DNA from: Streptomyces violaceoruber
GTDB lineage: Bacteria > Actinomycetota > Actinomycetes > Streptomycetales > Streptomycetaceae
DNA length: 64,000 nucleotides
Direction: 5' to 3'
Assembly (NCBI GenBank): GCA_000720805.1
Contig: JODI01000047.1
Coordinates: 1 to 64,000, forward strand
Made by a program: the position numbers and the translations under genes. Under the pieces are notes generated by a model. That model ran no database searches, was not told the origin of the DNA, and saw nothing but the letters and a program-made list of their open reading frames with translations. Shown here one piece after another: positions 53,844 to 62,971 of the stretch (position 1 is its first letter; each line of letters starts with the position of its first letter).

Positions 53844-55646
53844 GTGGCCGGGCGCATCGAAGACTACGCACTCATCGGAGACATGCAGACCGCTGCCCTG
53901 GTCTGCCGGGACGGCACAGTGGACTGGCTGTGCCTGCCCCGCTTCGACTCGCATGCCATCTTCGCCGGTCTGCTGGGCACCGAGGAACACGGCTTCTGGC
54001 GGATCGGCCCGGCCCACGCGTCCGACGCCGAGCCGCCCACCGCGGCCCGGCGCGGCTACCGCGGCGACTCCCTGATCCTGGAATCCGAGTGGGACACCCC
54101 TCGCGGCACGGTCCGTGTGACCGACTTCATGCCCCCGCGTGACGGCGCCCCGCAGCTGATCCGGATCGTGGAGGGCGTCTCGGGCCGCGTCCCGATGCGA
54201 TCGGCCCTGCGCATGCGGTTCTCCTACGGCCGGGTCGTCCCGTGGGTGCACAAGCACGAGGGCCGCACGGTGGCCGTCGCGGGCCCGGACTCCGTGTGGT
54301 TCGACACAGAGGCCGAGACCTACGGCAAGTCGCTGACGACGTACGCCGACTTCACGGTCGCCCCGGGTGAGCGGATCGCGTTCACCATCTCCTGGGAGCC
54401 CTCTCACAAGCAGCCGCCGCCGCTGCCGGAGCCCGAGCAGTCGCTGGAGGCCACGGAGGACTTCTGGCGGGAGTGGGTCGAGCACTGCACGTACCACGGC
54501 CCCTACCGCGAGGCGGTCGTCCGCTCGCTGATCACGCTGAAGGCCCTTACGTACGCCCCCACGGGCGGCATCGTCGCCGCGCCCACCACCTCCCTGCCGG
54601 AGGAGATCGGCGGCGTCCGCAACTGGGACTACCGCTACACCTGGCTGCGGGACGCGGCGATCACCCTGTCCTCGCTGCTGCGCACCGGCTACCGCGAGGA
54701 GGCCCGCGCCTGGCGCGAGTGGCTGCTGCGGGCCGTCGCCGGCGACCCGGAGAACCTGCAGATCATGTACGGCATCGCGGGCGAGCGGGAACTGGGTGAG
54801 GCCGAGCTGGACTGGCTGCCCGGCTACGAGAACTCCGGGCCGGTCCGGGTCGGCAACGGCGCCGCGCACCAGCTCCAGCTGGACGTGTACGGCGAGGTCA
54901 CCGAGGCCCTGCACCTGGCCCACATGACGGGTCTGGCCCGCAACGACTACGCCTCGCTGCTCCAGCTCAAGCTCATCCGCTACCTGGAACAGCACTGGGA
55001 CGAGCCGGACGAGGGCATCTGGGAGGTGCGCGGCCCGCGCCGCCACTTCGTGCACTCCAAGGTCATGGCCTGGGTGGCCGTGGACCGCACGATCAAGCTG
55101 ATCGAGTCCGGCGACGCCGACGGCCCGCTGGAGAAGTGGCGCGAACTGCGCGACGACATCCACCGGGACGTGTGCGAGCGGGGCTACGACAAGGAGCGCA
55201 ACACCTTCACGCAGTCCTACGGCTCCAAGGAACTGGACGCCTCCCTGCTGCTGATCCCGCAGATGGGCTTCCTGCCGCCCGACGACAAGCGCGTCATCGG
55301 CACCATCGAGGCGATCCAGCGCGAGCTGTCCACCCCGGACGGCTTCATCCTGCGCTACCCGACCTCGGGCGAGAACGAGGGCGTCGACGGCCTGCCCGGC
55401 GACGAGGGCGCCTTCCTCGCCTGCTCGTTCTGGATGGCGGACGACCTCGCGATGATCGGCCGCGTCGACGAGGCCCGCAAGCTGTTCGAGAAGCTGCTGT
55501 CGCTGCGCAACGACCTCGGTCTGCTGGCCGAGGAGTGGGACCCACGCCTGAAGCGTCAGGTCGGCAACTTCCCGCAGGCCTTCAGCCACGTTCCGCTGAT
55601 CGACACGGCGCTGCGGCTGACGGCTTCGGGGGCGTACGGCGGCTGA
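53844..55646 (+). CDS. GH15-family glycoside hydrolase (glucoamylase/trehalase type)
   Basis: A 600-residue cytosolic enzyme. It starts VAGRIEDYALIGDMQTAALV and has the GH15 active-site segments GVRNWDYRYTWLRDAAITLS (general acid region) and LLAEEWDPRLKRQVGNFPQA (second carboxylate). The amino-terminal beta domain (1-220) and the six-hairpin barrel (from about 230) are complete. Bacterial members act on glucans or trehalose; the substrate is not decided by sequence. No signal peptide. The GTG at 53844 has GGAG 6 bp upstream; ATG 53808 and GTG 53820 are less likely. Confidence 0.92.
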   Translation: MAGRIEDYALIGDMQTAALVCRDGTVDWLCLPRFDSHAIFAGLLGTEEHGFWRIGPAHASDAEPPTAARRGYRGDSLILESEWDTPRGTVRVTDFMPPRDGAPQLIRIVEGVSGRVPMRSALRMRFSYGRVVPWVHKHEGRTVAVAGPDSVWFDTEAETYGKSLTTYADFTVAPGERIAFTISWEPSHKQPPPLPEPEQSLEATEDFWREWVEHCTYHGPYREAVVRSLITLKALTYAPTGGIVAAPTTSLPEEIGGVRNWDYRYTWLRDAAITLSSLLRTGYREEARAWREWLLRAVAGDPENLQIMYGIAGERELGEAELDWLPGYENSGPVRVGNGAAHQLQLDVYGEVTEALHLAHMTGLARNDYASLLQLKLIRYLEQHWDEPDEGIWEVRGPRRHFVHSKVMAWVAVDRTIKLIESGDADGPLEKWRELRDDIHRDVCERGYDKERNTFTQSYGSKELDASLLLIPQMGFLPPDDKRVIGTIEAIQRELSTPDGFILRYPTSGENEGVDGLPGDEGAFLACSFWMADDLAMIGRVDEARKLFEKLLSLRNDLGLLAEEWDPRLKRQVGNFPQAFSHVPLIDTALRLTASGAYGG

Positions 55647-55669
55647 GCGCGTCCCCCCTCCGGGGGAGT

Positions 55670-55716
55670 ACCGGCCGGAAGCCCTCGTACCGCACGTACT
55701 TGGGCTTTCGGCCGGT
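55670..55716 (+). terminator. Hairpin terminator after the GH15 gene
   Basis: Stem accggccggaagcc / ggctttcggccggt (one mismatch) with a 19-nt loop, 24 bp past the stop. Confidence 0.65.
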
Positions 55717-55821
55717 GCGGCGAGAGGGCGTGCCGAACGCCGCTCCTTCTCCCACGGAGATCCATCAGAAGGGCACTAGGCTGGAAGCGGACATATTGCC
55801 CCTTTGCGAAAGGGGGCGGCC

Positions 55822-57204
55822 ATGGCTTCCCTCTCGAAGGCGGGCGCGGCCCTGAACGCGTTGCGCGAGGATCTGGCCGGCGACGTGTTCGCCCCGGGCG
55901 ACTTCGGATACGACGAGGCCCGGGCCGTATACAACGGCATGATCGACCGGCGGCCCGGGGTGATCGCGCAGTGCGTGGACGAGGCCGATGTGGTGCGCTC
56001 GGTGCGCTTCGCCCGGGAACTGGACCTGCCGGTCGCGGTGCGCGGCGGCGGGCACAGCGTGGCGGGGTCGGCGCTCAACGACGGCGCAGTGGTGGTCGAC
56101 CTGCGTCACATGCGGGGGACCACCGTCGATCCGGCGGCCGAGGCGATACGGGTCGGCGGCGGCGCCACGATGAGCGACCTCGACGGGGCCACCCAGCCGT
56201 ACGGCCTCGCCACCACCGGCGGCCGGGCCTCCACCATCGGCGTCGGCGGCTTCGTCCTCGGCGGCGGCACCGGCTGGCTGGACCGCTCCTGCGGACTCGC
56301 CGTCGACAACCTGCTCGGTGTGGAACTGGTCACCGCCGACGGCAGCCGGGTGCACGCGAGCGCCGACGAAAACCCGGAATTGTTCTGGGCGCTGCACGGT
56401 GGCGGCGGCAACTTCGGCATCGCCACCGCTCTCACCCTCGCGCTGCACGAACTGCCCGAGTTCTCCATCGCGTTGGTGCTGTACCTCCCGGAGGTCGGCC
56501 CCGAGGTCGTCCGCACCTACCGCGAACTGATCACCGCCGCCCCCGTCGAGGCCTCCGGCGGAATCCTCTATCTCACGGGCCCGCCCGCGGAGTTCGTCCC
56601 GCCGCACCTGGTCGGCACGCTGGTGTGCGGCGCGCTGCTGGCGTACGCGGGTGCCGAGGAGGACATGCGCAAGCTCGCCGAGCCCCTGCTGGCGCTGCCG
56701 CACGAGACGGAGGTCGTCACCGAGATCCCGTACGCCGACTTCCAGACGATGTTCGACGATCCGCCCGGGCTGCGGAACCACTGGTCGGTGGAGTTCACGG
56801 CCGACGCGCCCGACGACTTCGTGGACGCCTTCTGCGACCGCGCCCGCTCCATGCCGGTGCCCACCGACACCCAGCACATGCTGTTCCCGCAGGGTGGCGC
56901 GATCGCCGACGGACCGCGCGAGTACCCCGTGCCGTACCGGGACGCCCGGTGGGCGGTGCATCCGTTCGCGGCCTGGGAGGACCCGGCCGACGACGAACGC
57001 GCCGTCCAGTGGGTCCGGGACGTCCGCGCCGCCGTGCGGCCCTGGAGCACCGGCGCGGTCTACCTCAACTTCATCGGCGACGAGGGCGCGGACCGCGTGA
57101 TCGCCGGCCTGGGTGCGAAGAACGCCCAGCGGCTGGCACGGGTGAAGCGGCGCTACGACCCCGACAACGTGTTCCGCTTCAACCACAACATCCGGCCTGC
57201 CTGA
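55822..57204 (+). CDS. FAD-linked oxidase, berberine-bridge/6-hydroxynicotine oxidase type
   Basis: A 460-residue flavoenzyme. The FAD domain (PP-ATPase-like PCMH fold) contains VRGGGHSVAGSALNDGAVVV, where the His in GGGHS can bind FAD covalently, and the segment GRASTIGVGGFVLGGGTGWL. The C-terminal BBE tail is VKRRYDPDNVFRFNHNI. Such oxidases act on alcohols, amines or sugars with oxygen. No signal peptide is seen. The ATG at 55822 follows AAGGGGGC; a small hairpin CCCTTTCG-type repeat lies just upstream. The gene is not part of a recognisable pathway here. Confidence 0.88.
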   Translation: MASLSKAGAALNALREDLAGDVFAPGDFGYDEARAVYNGMIDRRPGVIAQCVDEADVVRSVRFARELDLPVAVRGGGHSVAGSALNDGAVVVDLRHMRGTTVDPAAEAIRVGGGATMSDLDGATQPYGLATTGGRASTIGVGGFVLGGGTGWLDRSCGLAVDNLLGVELVTADGSRVHASADENPELFWALHGGGGNFGIATALTLALHELPEFSIALVLYLPEVGPEVVRTYRELITAAPVEASGGILYLTGPPAEFVPPHLVGTLVCGALLAYAGAEEDMRKLAEPLLALPHETEVVTEIPYADFQTMFDDPPGLRNHWSVEFTADAPDDFVDAFCDRARSMPVPTDTQHMLFPQGGAIADGPREYPVPYRDARWAVHPFAAWEDPADDERAVQWVRDVRAAVRPWSTGAVYLNFIGDEGADRVIAGLGAKNAQRLARVKRRYDPDNVFRFNHNIRPA

Positions 57205-57225
57205 GGGCTGCCTGAGGAGCAGCCG

Positions 57226-58182
57226 TCAGGCCGGCCCGAGAGCCGTCAGCGTCCGCTCCCCCGCCGGGTCACCCGCCGTGGCCGGCACCAGGGCGATCTC
57301 GTCGAGCCCGGCCTCCGCGTAGGCGTCGATGCGCGCCCGTACGGTGCCGGGATCGCCCACCAGGGCGACCGTGCCGGCGGCCCGCGGTGGCAGCGCGCGC
57401 ACCAGGCTCTTGCGGTCGGCGCCGGCCGCGGCCAGCTCGACCGCCTCGCCGAGGCCCGCCGCGGTGAACATGTCGCGGTAGCCCGGCACGGTCAGATATC
57501 CGGCGATGCTGCCCAGCACCTGGGCCAGGGACTCCGGTTCCGGGTCGACGGCCGCGGGCAGCCACGCTGTCAGCCTCGGCGGGGTACGTCCCGCCCGCTC
57601 GGCCGCCGCGAGCAGCTTGGCCCGCAGGGCCGTCACCTGCTCCGGGGAGACGATGTCCAGCAGCATCCGGTCGGCGTGCGCGGCGGCCGTGGCGATCGCA
57701 CGGTCGCCGAAGGCGGCCACGGTGAGCGGCCCGCCGGGCGGTGTCAGACGGCGGTGGAAGGTGCTGCCGGGTACGACCGGCTCGCCCACGGCCGTGTGCA
57801 GCAGTCCGCGCAGGGCGGCCGCGCTCTCCTCAAGCGCCGCGGCGGGCCGCTCCCGGGGCCGGCCGTGCACGCCCTCGACGACCCGCTTGCTGGAGGTGCC
57901 CAGGGCGACCCCGACCGGCCGGCCGGTGACCACCGCGACCCCCGCGGCACCCCGGGCGATCGTGTAGGCGTCCCGCACGGACACCGGCACCGGTCCGGCC
58001 GTCAGCGCGACGCGCTCGGTGGCCTGTCCGATCGCCGTGGCCAGGACGAAGGAGTCCCAGGTCGGTCCCTCCCCGGCCCACACCTCGCGGTATCCGAGCC
58101 GGTCGGCGAGGACCGCGACCCGCAACGGCTCGTCGACCGGACTGTCGTCCTCCCGCCCCACGGCGACCACGCTGATGTCCAT
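57226..58182 (-). CDS. LLM-class F420- or flavin-dependent oxidoreductase
   Basis: A 318-residue luciferase-like monooxygenase/reductase. It starts MDISVVAVGREDDSPVDEPL and has AVLADRLGYREVWAGEGPTW, RVALTAGPVPVSVRDAYTIA and the C-terminal segment GTVALVGDPGTVRARIDAYA. The layout with VALTAGP is nearer the F420-dependent group than the FMNH2 monooxygenases at 12-14.5 kb. The natural substrate is unknown. The stop is 22 bp from the convergent FAD oxidase, so they share a terminator region. Confidence 0.85.
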   Translation of the reverse strand: MDISVVAVGREDDSPVDEPLRVAVLADRLGYREVWAGEGPTWDSFVLATAIGQATERVALTAGPVPVSVRDAYTIARGAAGVAVVTGRPVGVALGTSSKRVVEGVHGRPRERPAAALEESAAALRGLLHTAVGEPVVPGSTFHRRLTPPGGPLTVAAFGDRAIATAAAHADRMLLDIVSPEQVTALRAKLLAAAERAGRTPPRLTAWLPAAVDPEPESLAQVLGSIAGYLTVPGYRDMFTAAGLGEAVELAAAGADRKSLVRALPPRAAGTVALVGDPGTVRARIDAYAEAGLDEIALVPATAGDPAGERTLTALGPA

Positions 58183-58283
58183 GGCCCGCCGCTACCCGAC
58201 GGCACGCGTCCCAAGCATGCGGTGATCGTTGCCGTGGCCGCCGGAGATGTCACCGGAAGGGGTGCGCGGGTAGCGTCCGCTGC

Positions 58284-59930
58284 ATGGACAGCGGCACGGA
58301 CCACCGATTCGAGAGCCAGGGCGCCGGGATCACCGTCCAGCGCGCGCTGGAGCTGCCCGGCCTGCGCAGCGGCCTGCCCGAGGTTCTCGCGGGCGCGGAC
58401 CGGCTGGGGCGCACCGTGCGCTGGGTGCACGCGGGCGAGGTGCCCCATATCGCCTCGCTGCTCAAGGGCGGCGAACTGCTGCTCACCACGGGGTACGGCC
58501 TCGGCACCCGCCCGGCCGACCAGCGCGCGTTCGTCCGCACCCTGGCCGAGCGCGGTATCGCCGCCCTGGTCGTGGAACTCGGCCCCCGTTTCACCCGGCT
58601 GCCCGCGGCGCTGGTCGACACGGCGCGCGCGGCCGGTCTCCCGCTGGTCCAACTGCACCGCGAGGTGCCGTTCGTGACGGTCACCGAGGAGGTCCACACC
58701 GAGATCGTCAACGGCCACTACGCCCTGCTCCAGCGGGCGGAGGAGGTGCACCGCCGCTGCACCGAGGCCCTGCTGGGCGGAGGCGGGGTGCCGCAGGTCC
58801 TCGGGATCCTGGCCGACTTCAGCGGCAACCCGGTCTTCCTGGAGACCACGGACGGCCGGCTCCTGTACGCCGCCGGGGCGGGCCCCGAGGGCGCGGACCC
58901 GCTCCAGGTGTGGGAGGGGCTGCGCGGCCAGCACCAGGACACCCCGCCGGCCGGTTCCGTCCTGGTGGACGTGCCGGGCGGCGGTCCGGGCACCGGTGCG
59001 GTCCGCGCCCGGCTGGTCCTGCTGCCCGTACGGGACCGGCTGGCCCTCGTGCACCGGATGGCCGCCGAACGGGCCGCGGGCCTCCTGGCGGTGGTCCTGA
59101 TGCAGGCCCGGCAGGAGGAGGAACTGGCGGCGCGGGGGCGGGGCGACTTCCTGACCGACCTCGCCGAGGGCCGTATCGCCCCGGAGGACGCCCCCGCGCA
59201 GGCGCGTGTGCTCGGCTTCAAGCCGGGTGCCGGCCCGCTGCTGCCCGTCGTGATGCGGCTCGCGGACACCTTGGCCCCGGGCGGCGGCTGGGCGGTCCTG
59301 GCGCGCGCGGTCGCGGAGGAGCTGGCGTCGGTGGGCGTGCCGGTCCTGTTGGGCGTACGGCCCGTCGAGGGCCGGGTCCCGCTGCTGCTGGGCCTGCGTA
59401 CGGAGACGGAACGGCCGGCCGTCGCGGACCGGGTGGCGGCGGCGCTGCGGGCGGGTGTGGAGCGGGCCGGAATGCAGCGGCCGGGGGCGCGGCCGCCGGT
59501 GGTCGTCGTCGGGGTGGCCGGCGGCTGGGCGGCGGCCTCGGCGGGCCTCAGGCACGCGGCGGAGACGGCGACCGCGGCACAGGGCCTGTCCGACCGTCCC
59601 TGGTACGACGCCCGCCGCCTCGACATCGACCTGCTGCTGTGGCGGCTGCGCGAACACCCGGACCTGGCGGCCTTCGTGGACCGGGCGATCGGACCCGTCC
59701 GCGACCACGACCACCGCTCCAGGCCGCCGCTGCTGCCCACCCTGGAGACGTACCTGGCCCACGCGGGCCGCAAGGCGGAGACCGCCCGCGAGCTCCACCT
59801 CAACCGGCAGACCCTGTACAACCGCCTCGCCCGCATCGGCGAGTTGCTGGGCACCGACCTGGACGACCCGCAGACGGTGCTGGCGTTGAGCCTGGCCCTG
59901 CGGGCCCGCAGGTTGGTGCCGGCTTCCTAG
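58284..59930 (+). CDS. PucR-family transcriptional regulator
   Basis: A 548-residue regulator. The N-terminal PucR domain reads ITVQRALELPGLRSGLPEVL then HAGEVPHIASLLKGGELLLT; a middle GGDEF-like part follows; the C-terminal HTH (HTH_30) is ETYLAHAGRKAETARELHLN then RQTLYNRLARIGELLG. PucR proteins control purine, amino-acid or polyamine degradation and often sense nucleotides. It is divergent from the LLM oxidoreductase (102-bp gap) and may regulate it. The ATG at 58284 begins MDSGTDHRF. Confidence 0.9.
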   Translation: MDSGTDHRFESQGAGITVQRALELPGLRSGLPEVLAGADRLGRTVRWVHAGEVPHIASLLKGGELLLTTGYGLGTRPADQRAFVRTLAERGIAALVVELGPRFTRLPAALVDTARAAGLPLVQLHREVPFVTVTEEVHTEIVNGHYALLQRAEEVHRRCTEALLGGGGVPQVLGILADFSGNPVFLETTDGRLLYAAGAGPEGADPLQVWEGLRGQHQDTPPAGSVLVDVPGGGPGTGAVRARLVLLPVRDRLALVHRMAAERAAGLLAVVLMQARQEEELAARGRGDFLTDLAEGRIAPEDAPAQARVLGFKPGAGPLLPVVMRLADTLAPGGGWAVLARAVAEELASVGVPVLLGVRPVEGRVPLLLGLRTETERPAVADRVAAALRAGVERAGMQRPGARPPVVVVGVAGGWAAASAGLRHAAETATAAQGLSDRPWYDARRLDIDLLLWRLREHPDLAAFVDRAIGPVRDHDHRSRPPLLPTLETYLAHAGRKAETARELHLNRQTLYNRLARIGELLGTDLDDPQTVLALSLALRARRLVPAS

Positions 59931-59938
59931 GGCCCTAG
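59927..59938. repeat. 12-bp palindrome joining two stop codons
   Basis: CTAGGGCCCTAG contains the stop of the PucR gene and, in reverse, the stop of the convergent glycosyltransferase. The genes are 4 bp apart. Confidence 0.4.
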
Positions 59939-61071
59939 ATCAGGGGCCGCGGCTGGGTCAGCTCGTCGTACACACTGAGCACTTGGGCGACGGTCTCGTC
60001 CTCGGTGGGCCAGGTGGCCGCCTGGCGCAGGCCCTTGTCCCGGAGCAGTTCCTGGCGCTCGGGATCGTCGAGCAGCCGTACCACCGCGTCCGCGAGGGCC
60101 TCCGCGTCCCCCGCCGGGACGAGTTCGGCCGCGTCGCCGACGAGTTCGGGGACGGCGCCGCAGGCCGCGGCGACGAGCGGCACGCGCGCGTGCAGGGCCT
60201 CCTGGGCGAGCACGGACCGCGACTCCCCGCCGCTCGGCAGGAGGGCGAGGTCGGCGGCGGCGAGCAACTCGGTGGCGTCGTCCCTCCGGCCGATGAGCCG
60301 GACCGGCAGTTGCTCGTCCTCGATCCGCTGCTGCAACTCGGCGCGCAACGGCCCCTCCCCGGCGATCGCGACCAGCGGTACGGGGTCGAGGCGCCGCCAC
60401 GCGCGGGCGGCGTCCAGCAGTGTGTCGTAGCCCCGGTGCCGGTCGAGGGAGCCGACGGCCATCAGCAACGGGCGTCCGGTGGCGCCGAGTTCGGCCCGCA
60501 CCTTGGGCCGCAGCCGGTCGGGATCCTCCGGCTCGAAAGCCTCGCGGGGCCCGGGCAGCGCCACGGCGGCGAGCCGCGCGTCGCGCGCGCCCGTCCGGCG
60601 GGCCCGGTCGACGAGGGTCGAGGTGGTGCCGAGCACCACGGCGGCGGTCTTCACCACCCGCCGCTCCAGCAGGCGCAGGAAGTGAGCCCGCGCACCCTCG
60701 GCGTACGCCCGGTCGTGCCAGGTGACGACGAGCGGGGTGTGCCGCCCGCTGAGCGCGAGCACGGCGCGGAAGGAGGCGTGCAGTCCGTGGGCGTGCACCA
60801 GGTCGGCATGGGTGCACGCCTGGCGCAGCGCGGCGACGGAGGCCGGGTCGCTGCTGCGCGGCACGTGGACGTGTTCGGCACCGGCGCCGGTGAAGTCGTA
60901 GGCGTGATCGGCCTCGACGGGGGCGCACACCGTGACCCGCACGCCCCGCGCCACCAGCCCGGTGGCCAGGGAGCGCACATGCGCGCTGCTGCCGGCGTTG
61001 CCTCCGCCGAGCACCTGCACGGTGCGCAGCGGCGCCTGGCCGTGCGGTGAGTGGCTGCTCACGGGGGTCAC
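59935..61071 (-). CDS. GT4-family glycosyltransferase
   Basis: A 378-residue GT-B enzyme. The acceptor domain has VQVLGGGNAGSSAHVRSLAT and ADLVHAHGLHASFRAVLALS. The donor domain contains LLMAVGSLDRHRGYDTLLDA, VPLVAIAGEGPLRAELQQRI and the EX7E-like segment SGGESRSVLAQEALHARVPL followed by GAVPELVG. It transfers a sugar from a nucleotide donor to an unknown acceptor, probably at the cytosolic face of the membrane. The start is a GTG at 61071; the longer frame has no domain. As I recall, the same gene stands near recN in other streptomycetes. Confidence 0.88.
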   Translation of the reverse strand: MTPVSSHSPHGQAPLRTVQVLGGGNAGSSAHVRSLATGLVARGVRVTVCAPVEADHAYDFTGAGAEHVHVPRSSDPASVAALRQACTHADLVHAHGLHASFRAVLALSGRHTPLVVTWHDRAYAEGARAHFLRLLERRVVKTAAVVLGTTSTLVDRARRTGARDARLAAVALPGPREAFEPEDPDRLRPKVRAELGATGRPLLMAVGSLDRHRGYDTLLDAARAWRRLDPVPLVAIAGEGPLRAELQQRIEDEQLPVRLIGRRDDATELLAAADLALLPSGGESRSVLAQEALHARVPLVAAACGAVPELVGDAAELVPAGDAEALADAVVRLLDDPERQELLRDKGLRQAATWPTEDETVAQVLSVYDELTQPRPLI

Positions 61072-61247
61072 GTGGCCGGGGCTCCTGGTTCGGGTCGGGC
61101 GGTCACGAGGAAACGTACAGAAGGTGTCGAGCGGGAGGTGTACCGCGCGCTTCCTACGCGTACTGCGTTCTACGCCAAGGATGCCAGGCCGTACGGGTGT
61201 TCCGGGAACGCCGGGGGTCGGGCGGCCGGGCGGTTCGGCGAGCGGGG

Positions 61248-61492
61248 TCACTCACACGAGTGAAGAGACCCGGGTTCCGTACGGATAGGCGTACGGAAGG
61301 TTCCTCGCGTCTGCCTCGCCGCCACGCTCACCTTGTCCCCGTACACGGCGGCCGCGACGAGCGCGGCGGCGTGCACGGCCGGCCCCGCCCGCTCCCAGCC
61401 CGCGACGACGGCGGCCCCCAGAGTCGCGCCCAGCGCGTGTGCCCCGGTGTCGCCGATCACCGCGCGCTCCCCAGATCCGCGGGCAGCACGGC
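61248..61492 (-). pseudogene. C-terminal remnant of an MraY-like phosphoglycosyltransferase gene
   Basis: The minus strand encodes ERAVIGDTGAHALGATLGAA followed by a hydrophobic helix and a stop at 61248. IGDTGAHALGA is the conserved (L/I)GDTGAN-type motif of the MraY/WecA superfamily. Just upstream, LPADLG appears in a different frame, so a frameshift separates it from ERAVIGDTG. The rest of the enzyme (about nine helices and the catalytic DDxxD) is missing; its place is occupied by the GH13 gene, whose stop lies within a few bases of the break. Confidence 0.6.
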
Positions 61493-62797
61493 TTACGGGA
61501 CGGTCGCCACGCACCAGCCCAGGCCCGGCAAGGACACCCTCCCCGACCGCGCGTCGACGCTGCCGTCCCCCGCGGCAGGGGTCCAGGGCGCGGCCGGGAC
61601 CGCTCCGGTCGCGGGCGCCGTACCGAAGTTGAGGCCGACCGCGACGGCGGCATCGCTTCCGGTATCCGCGAGGACGTAGGTGAGCACCGTGTCGTCGAGG
61701 GTGTGGACCTGGGTCCGGGCCCGCACCAGCCAGGGGTTGCGCCGGCGCAGCCCCACCAGTGACTGATGGAGCTGTTCCACCCACAGGTGGTCGGAGCCCA
61801 GGTCGCCGGGATCGGCGGGGAACGCCGGGCGGACGGCGTCGTCCCCGCCCTCCCGCTCCTCCTTCACGCCCCGCCAGGCACGCTCGTCGCCCGCGTACAC
61901 GGACGGGATCCCGCCGACGGTGAACAGCACGGTGAGGGCGTGCGCCAGATGCCGGGGCTCGTGCAGCCGGCTGGCGATCCGGGTGACGTCGTGGTTCCCG
62001 ACGAACGTCTGCGGTACGAAGGTGTCGAGCAGAGCGTTGTGGCGCCCGAGCGTCCAGGCCAGTTCGTGCGGATTGGTGTCGTTGAGCGAGCTCCAGACCG
62101 CCTTCCACAGCTCGTACTGCGTGACGGAGTCAAGACCGCCCTCCGTGACGTACTCGGCGTAGTCCCCGTGGATGACCTCCCCGCAGAACCACGCCTCGGG
62201 ATGGCGGGCCCGCACCCGGTCGGTGACGGTGCGCCAGAAGGGCCGCGGCACGGCGTAGGCGGCATCCAGCCGCCAGCCGGAGACACCCCGCTCCAGCCAG
62301 TGGTCGAGGACGGCGACCACATGGTCGGCGACGGCGGGGTCGGCGTGGTTGAGGGCGACCAGGTGGCCGTGTCCCTCGAAGGTGCGGAAGTCGTCGCCCT
62401 CGGGGACGAACCAGTTCGCGTACGGAGAGGCGGAGCCGCTCCGCACCACATCGGCGAACGGGCCGAAGGAACGGCCGACGTGGTTGAAGACGCCGTCCAG
62501 CAGCACCCGCACCCCACGGTCGGCCGCGCTCCGGATCAGCTCGGTCAGGTCGTCCTCGGTGCCGAGGCGGGGGTCGATCCGGAAGTGGTCGACCGTGTCG
62601 TAGCCATGGGTCTCGGCGGCGAAGACCGGGCCGAGGGCGAGGCCGTTGCAGCCCAGCCCCACCAGGTGGTCCAGCCAGCCGGTCAGCATCGGGAGTCGGT
62701 GACGCGGCGGCTCGCCCGGGGGCAGGGCGGCGCGTTCGGCGCCCAGGAAGCCCAGGGGATAGACGTGCCACCAGATGGCGTGGTCGGACCAGGGCAC
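61493..62797 (-). CDS. GH13-family alpha-amylase-type enzyme
   Basis: A 434-residue barrel enzyme. It starts MPWSDHAIWWHVYPLGFLG. The conserved regions are DGVFNHVGRSF (region I), GWRLDAAYAVP with the nucleophile Asp (II), WFCGEVIHGD with the acid/base Glu (III) and TFVGNHDVTR with the third Asp (IV). A short C-terminal beta domain ends at GWCVATVP. There is no signal peptide, so it acts on intracellular oligosaccharides or glucans. Its stop adjoins the broken MraY-like gene, suggesting insertion or a deletion junction at that point. The start is a GTG at 62797. Confidence 0.92.
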   Translation of the reverse strand: MPWSDHAIWWHVYPLGFLGAERAALPPGEPPRHRLPMLTGWLDHLVGLGCNGLALGPVFAAETHGYDTVDHFRIDPRLGTEDDLTELIRSAADRGVRVLLDGVFNHVGRSFGPFADVVRSGSASPYANWFVPEGDDFRTFEGHGHLVALNHADPAVADHVVAVLDHWLERGVSGWRLDAAYAVPRPFWRTVTDRVRARHPEAWFCGEVIHGDYAEYVTEGGLDSVTQYELWKAVWSSLNDTNPHELAWTLGRHNALLDTFVPQTFVGNHDVTRIASRLHEPRHLAHALTVLFTVGGIPSVYAGDERAWRGVKEEREGGDDAVRPAFPADPGDLGSDHLWVEQLHQSLVGLRRRNPWLVRARTQVHTLDDTVLTYVLADTGSDAAVAVGLNFGTAPATGAVPAAPWTPAAGDGSVDARSGRVSLPGLGWCVATVP

Positions 62798-62971
62798 GGG
62801 TGCCTCCGTCAGCGGGGTCGGGACGGACGGCCGGGGCGGCCGGCCGGTGGGTCGGTGTGCGCGGACGCCTGACGCCGCCGCGGTCCGGAGCCCGCAGGAC
62901 CTGCGCCACGCCGACGTGCCGGTCGCGGTGCCGCCACGCTCCGGCGCGTAGGTCGGAGTGTCACCCGGGCC

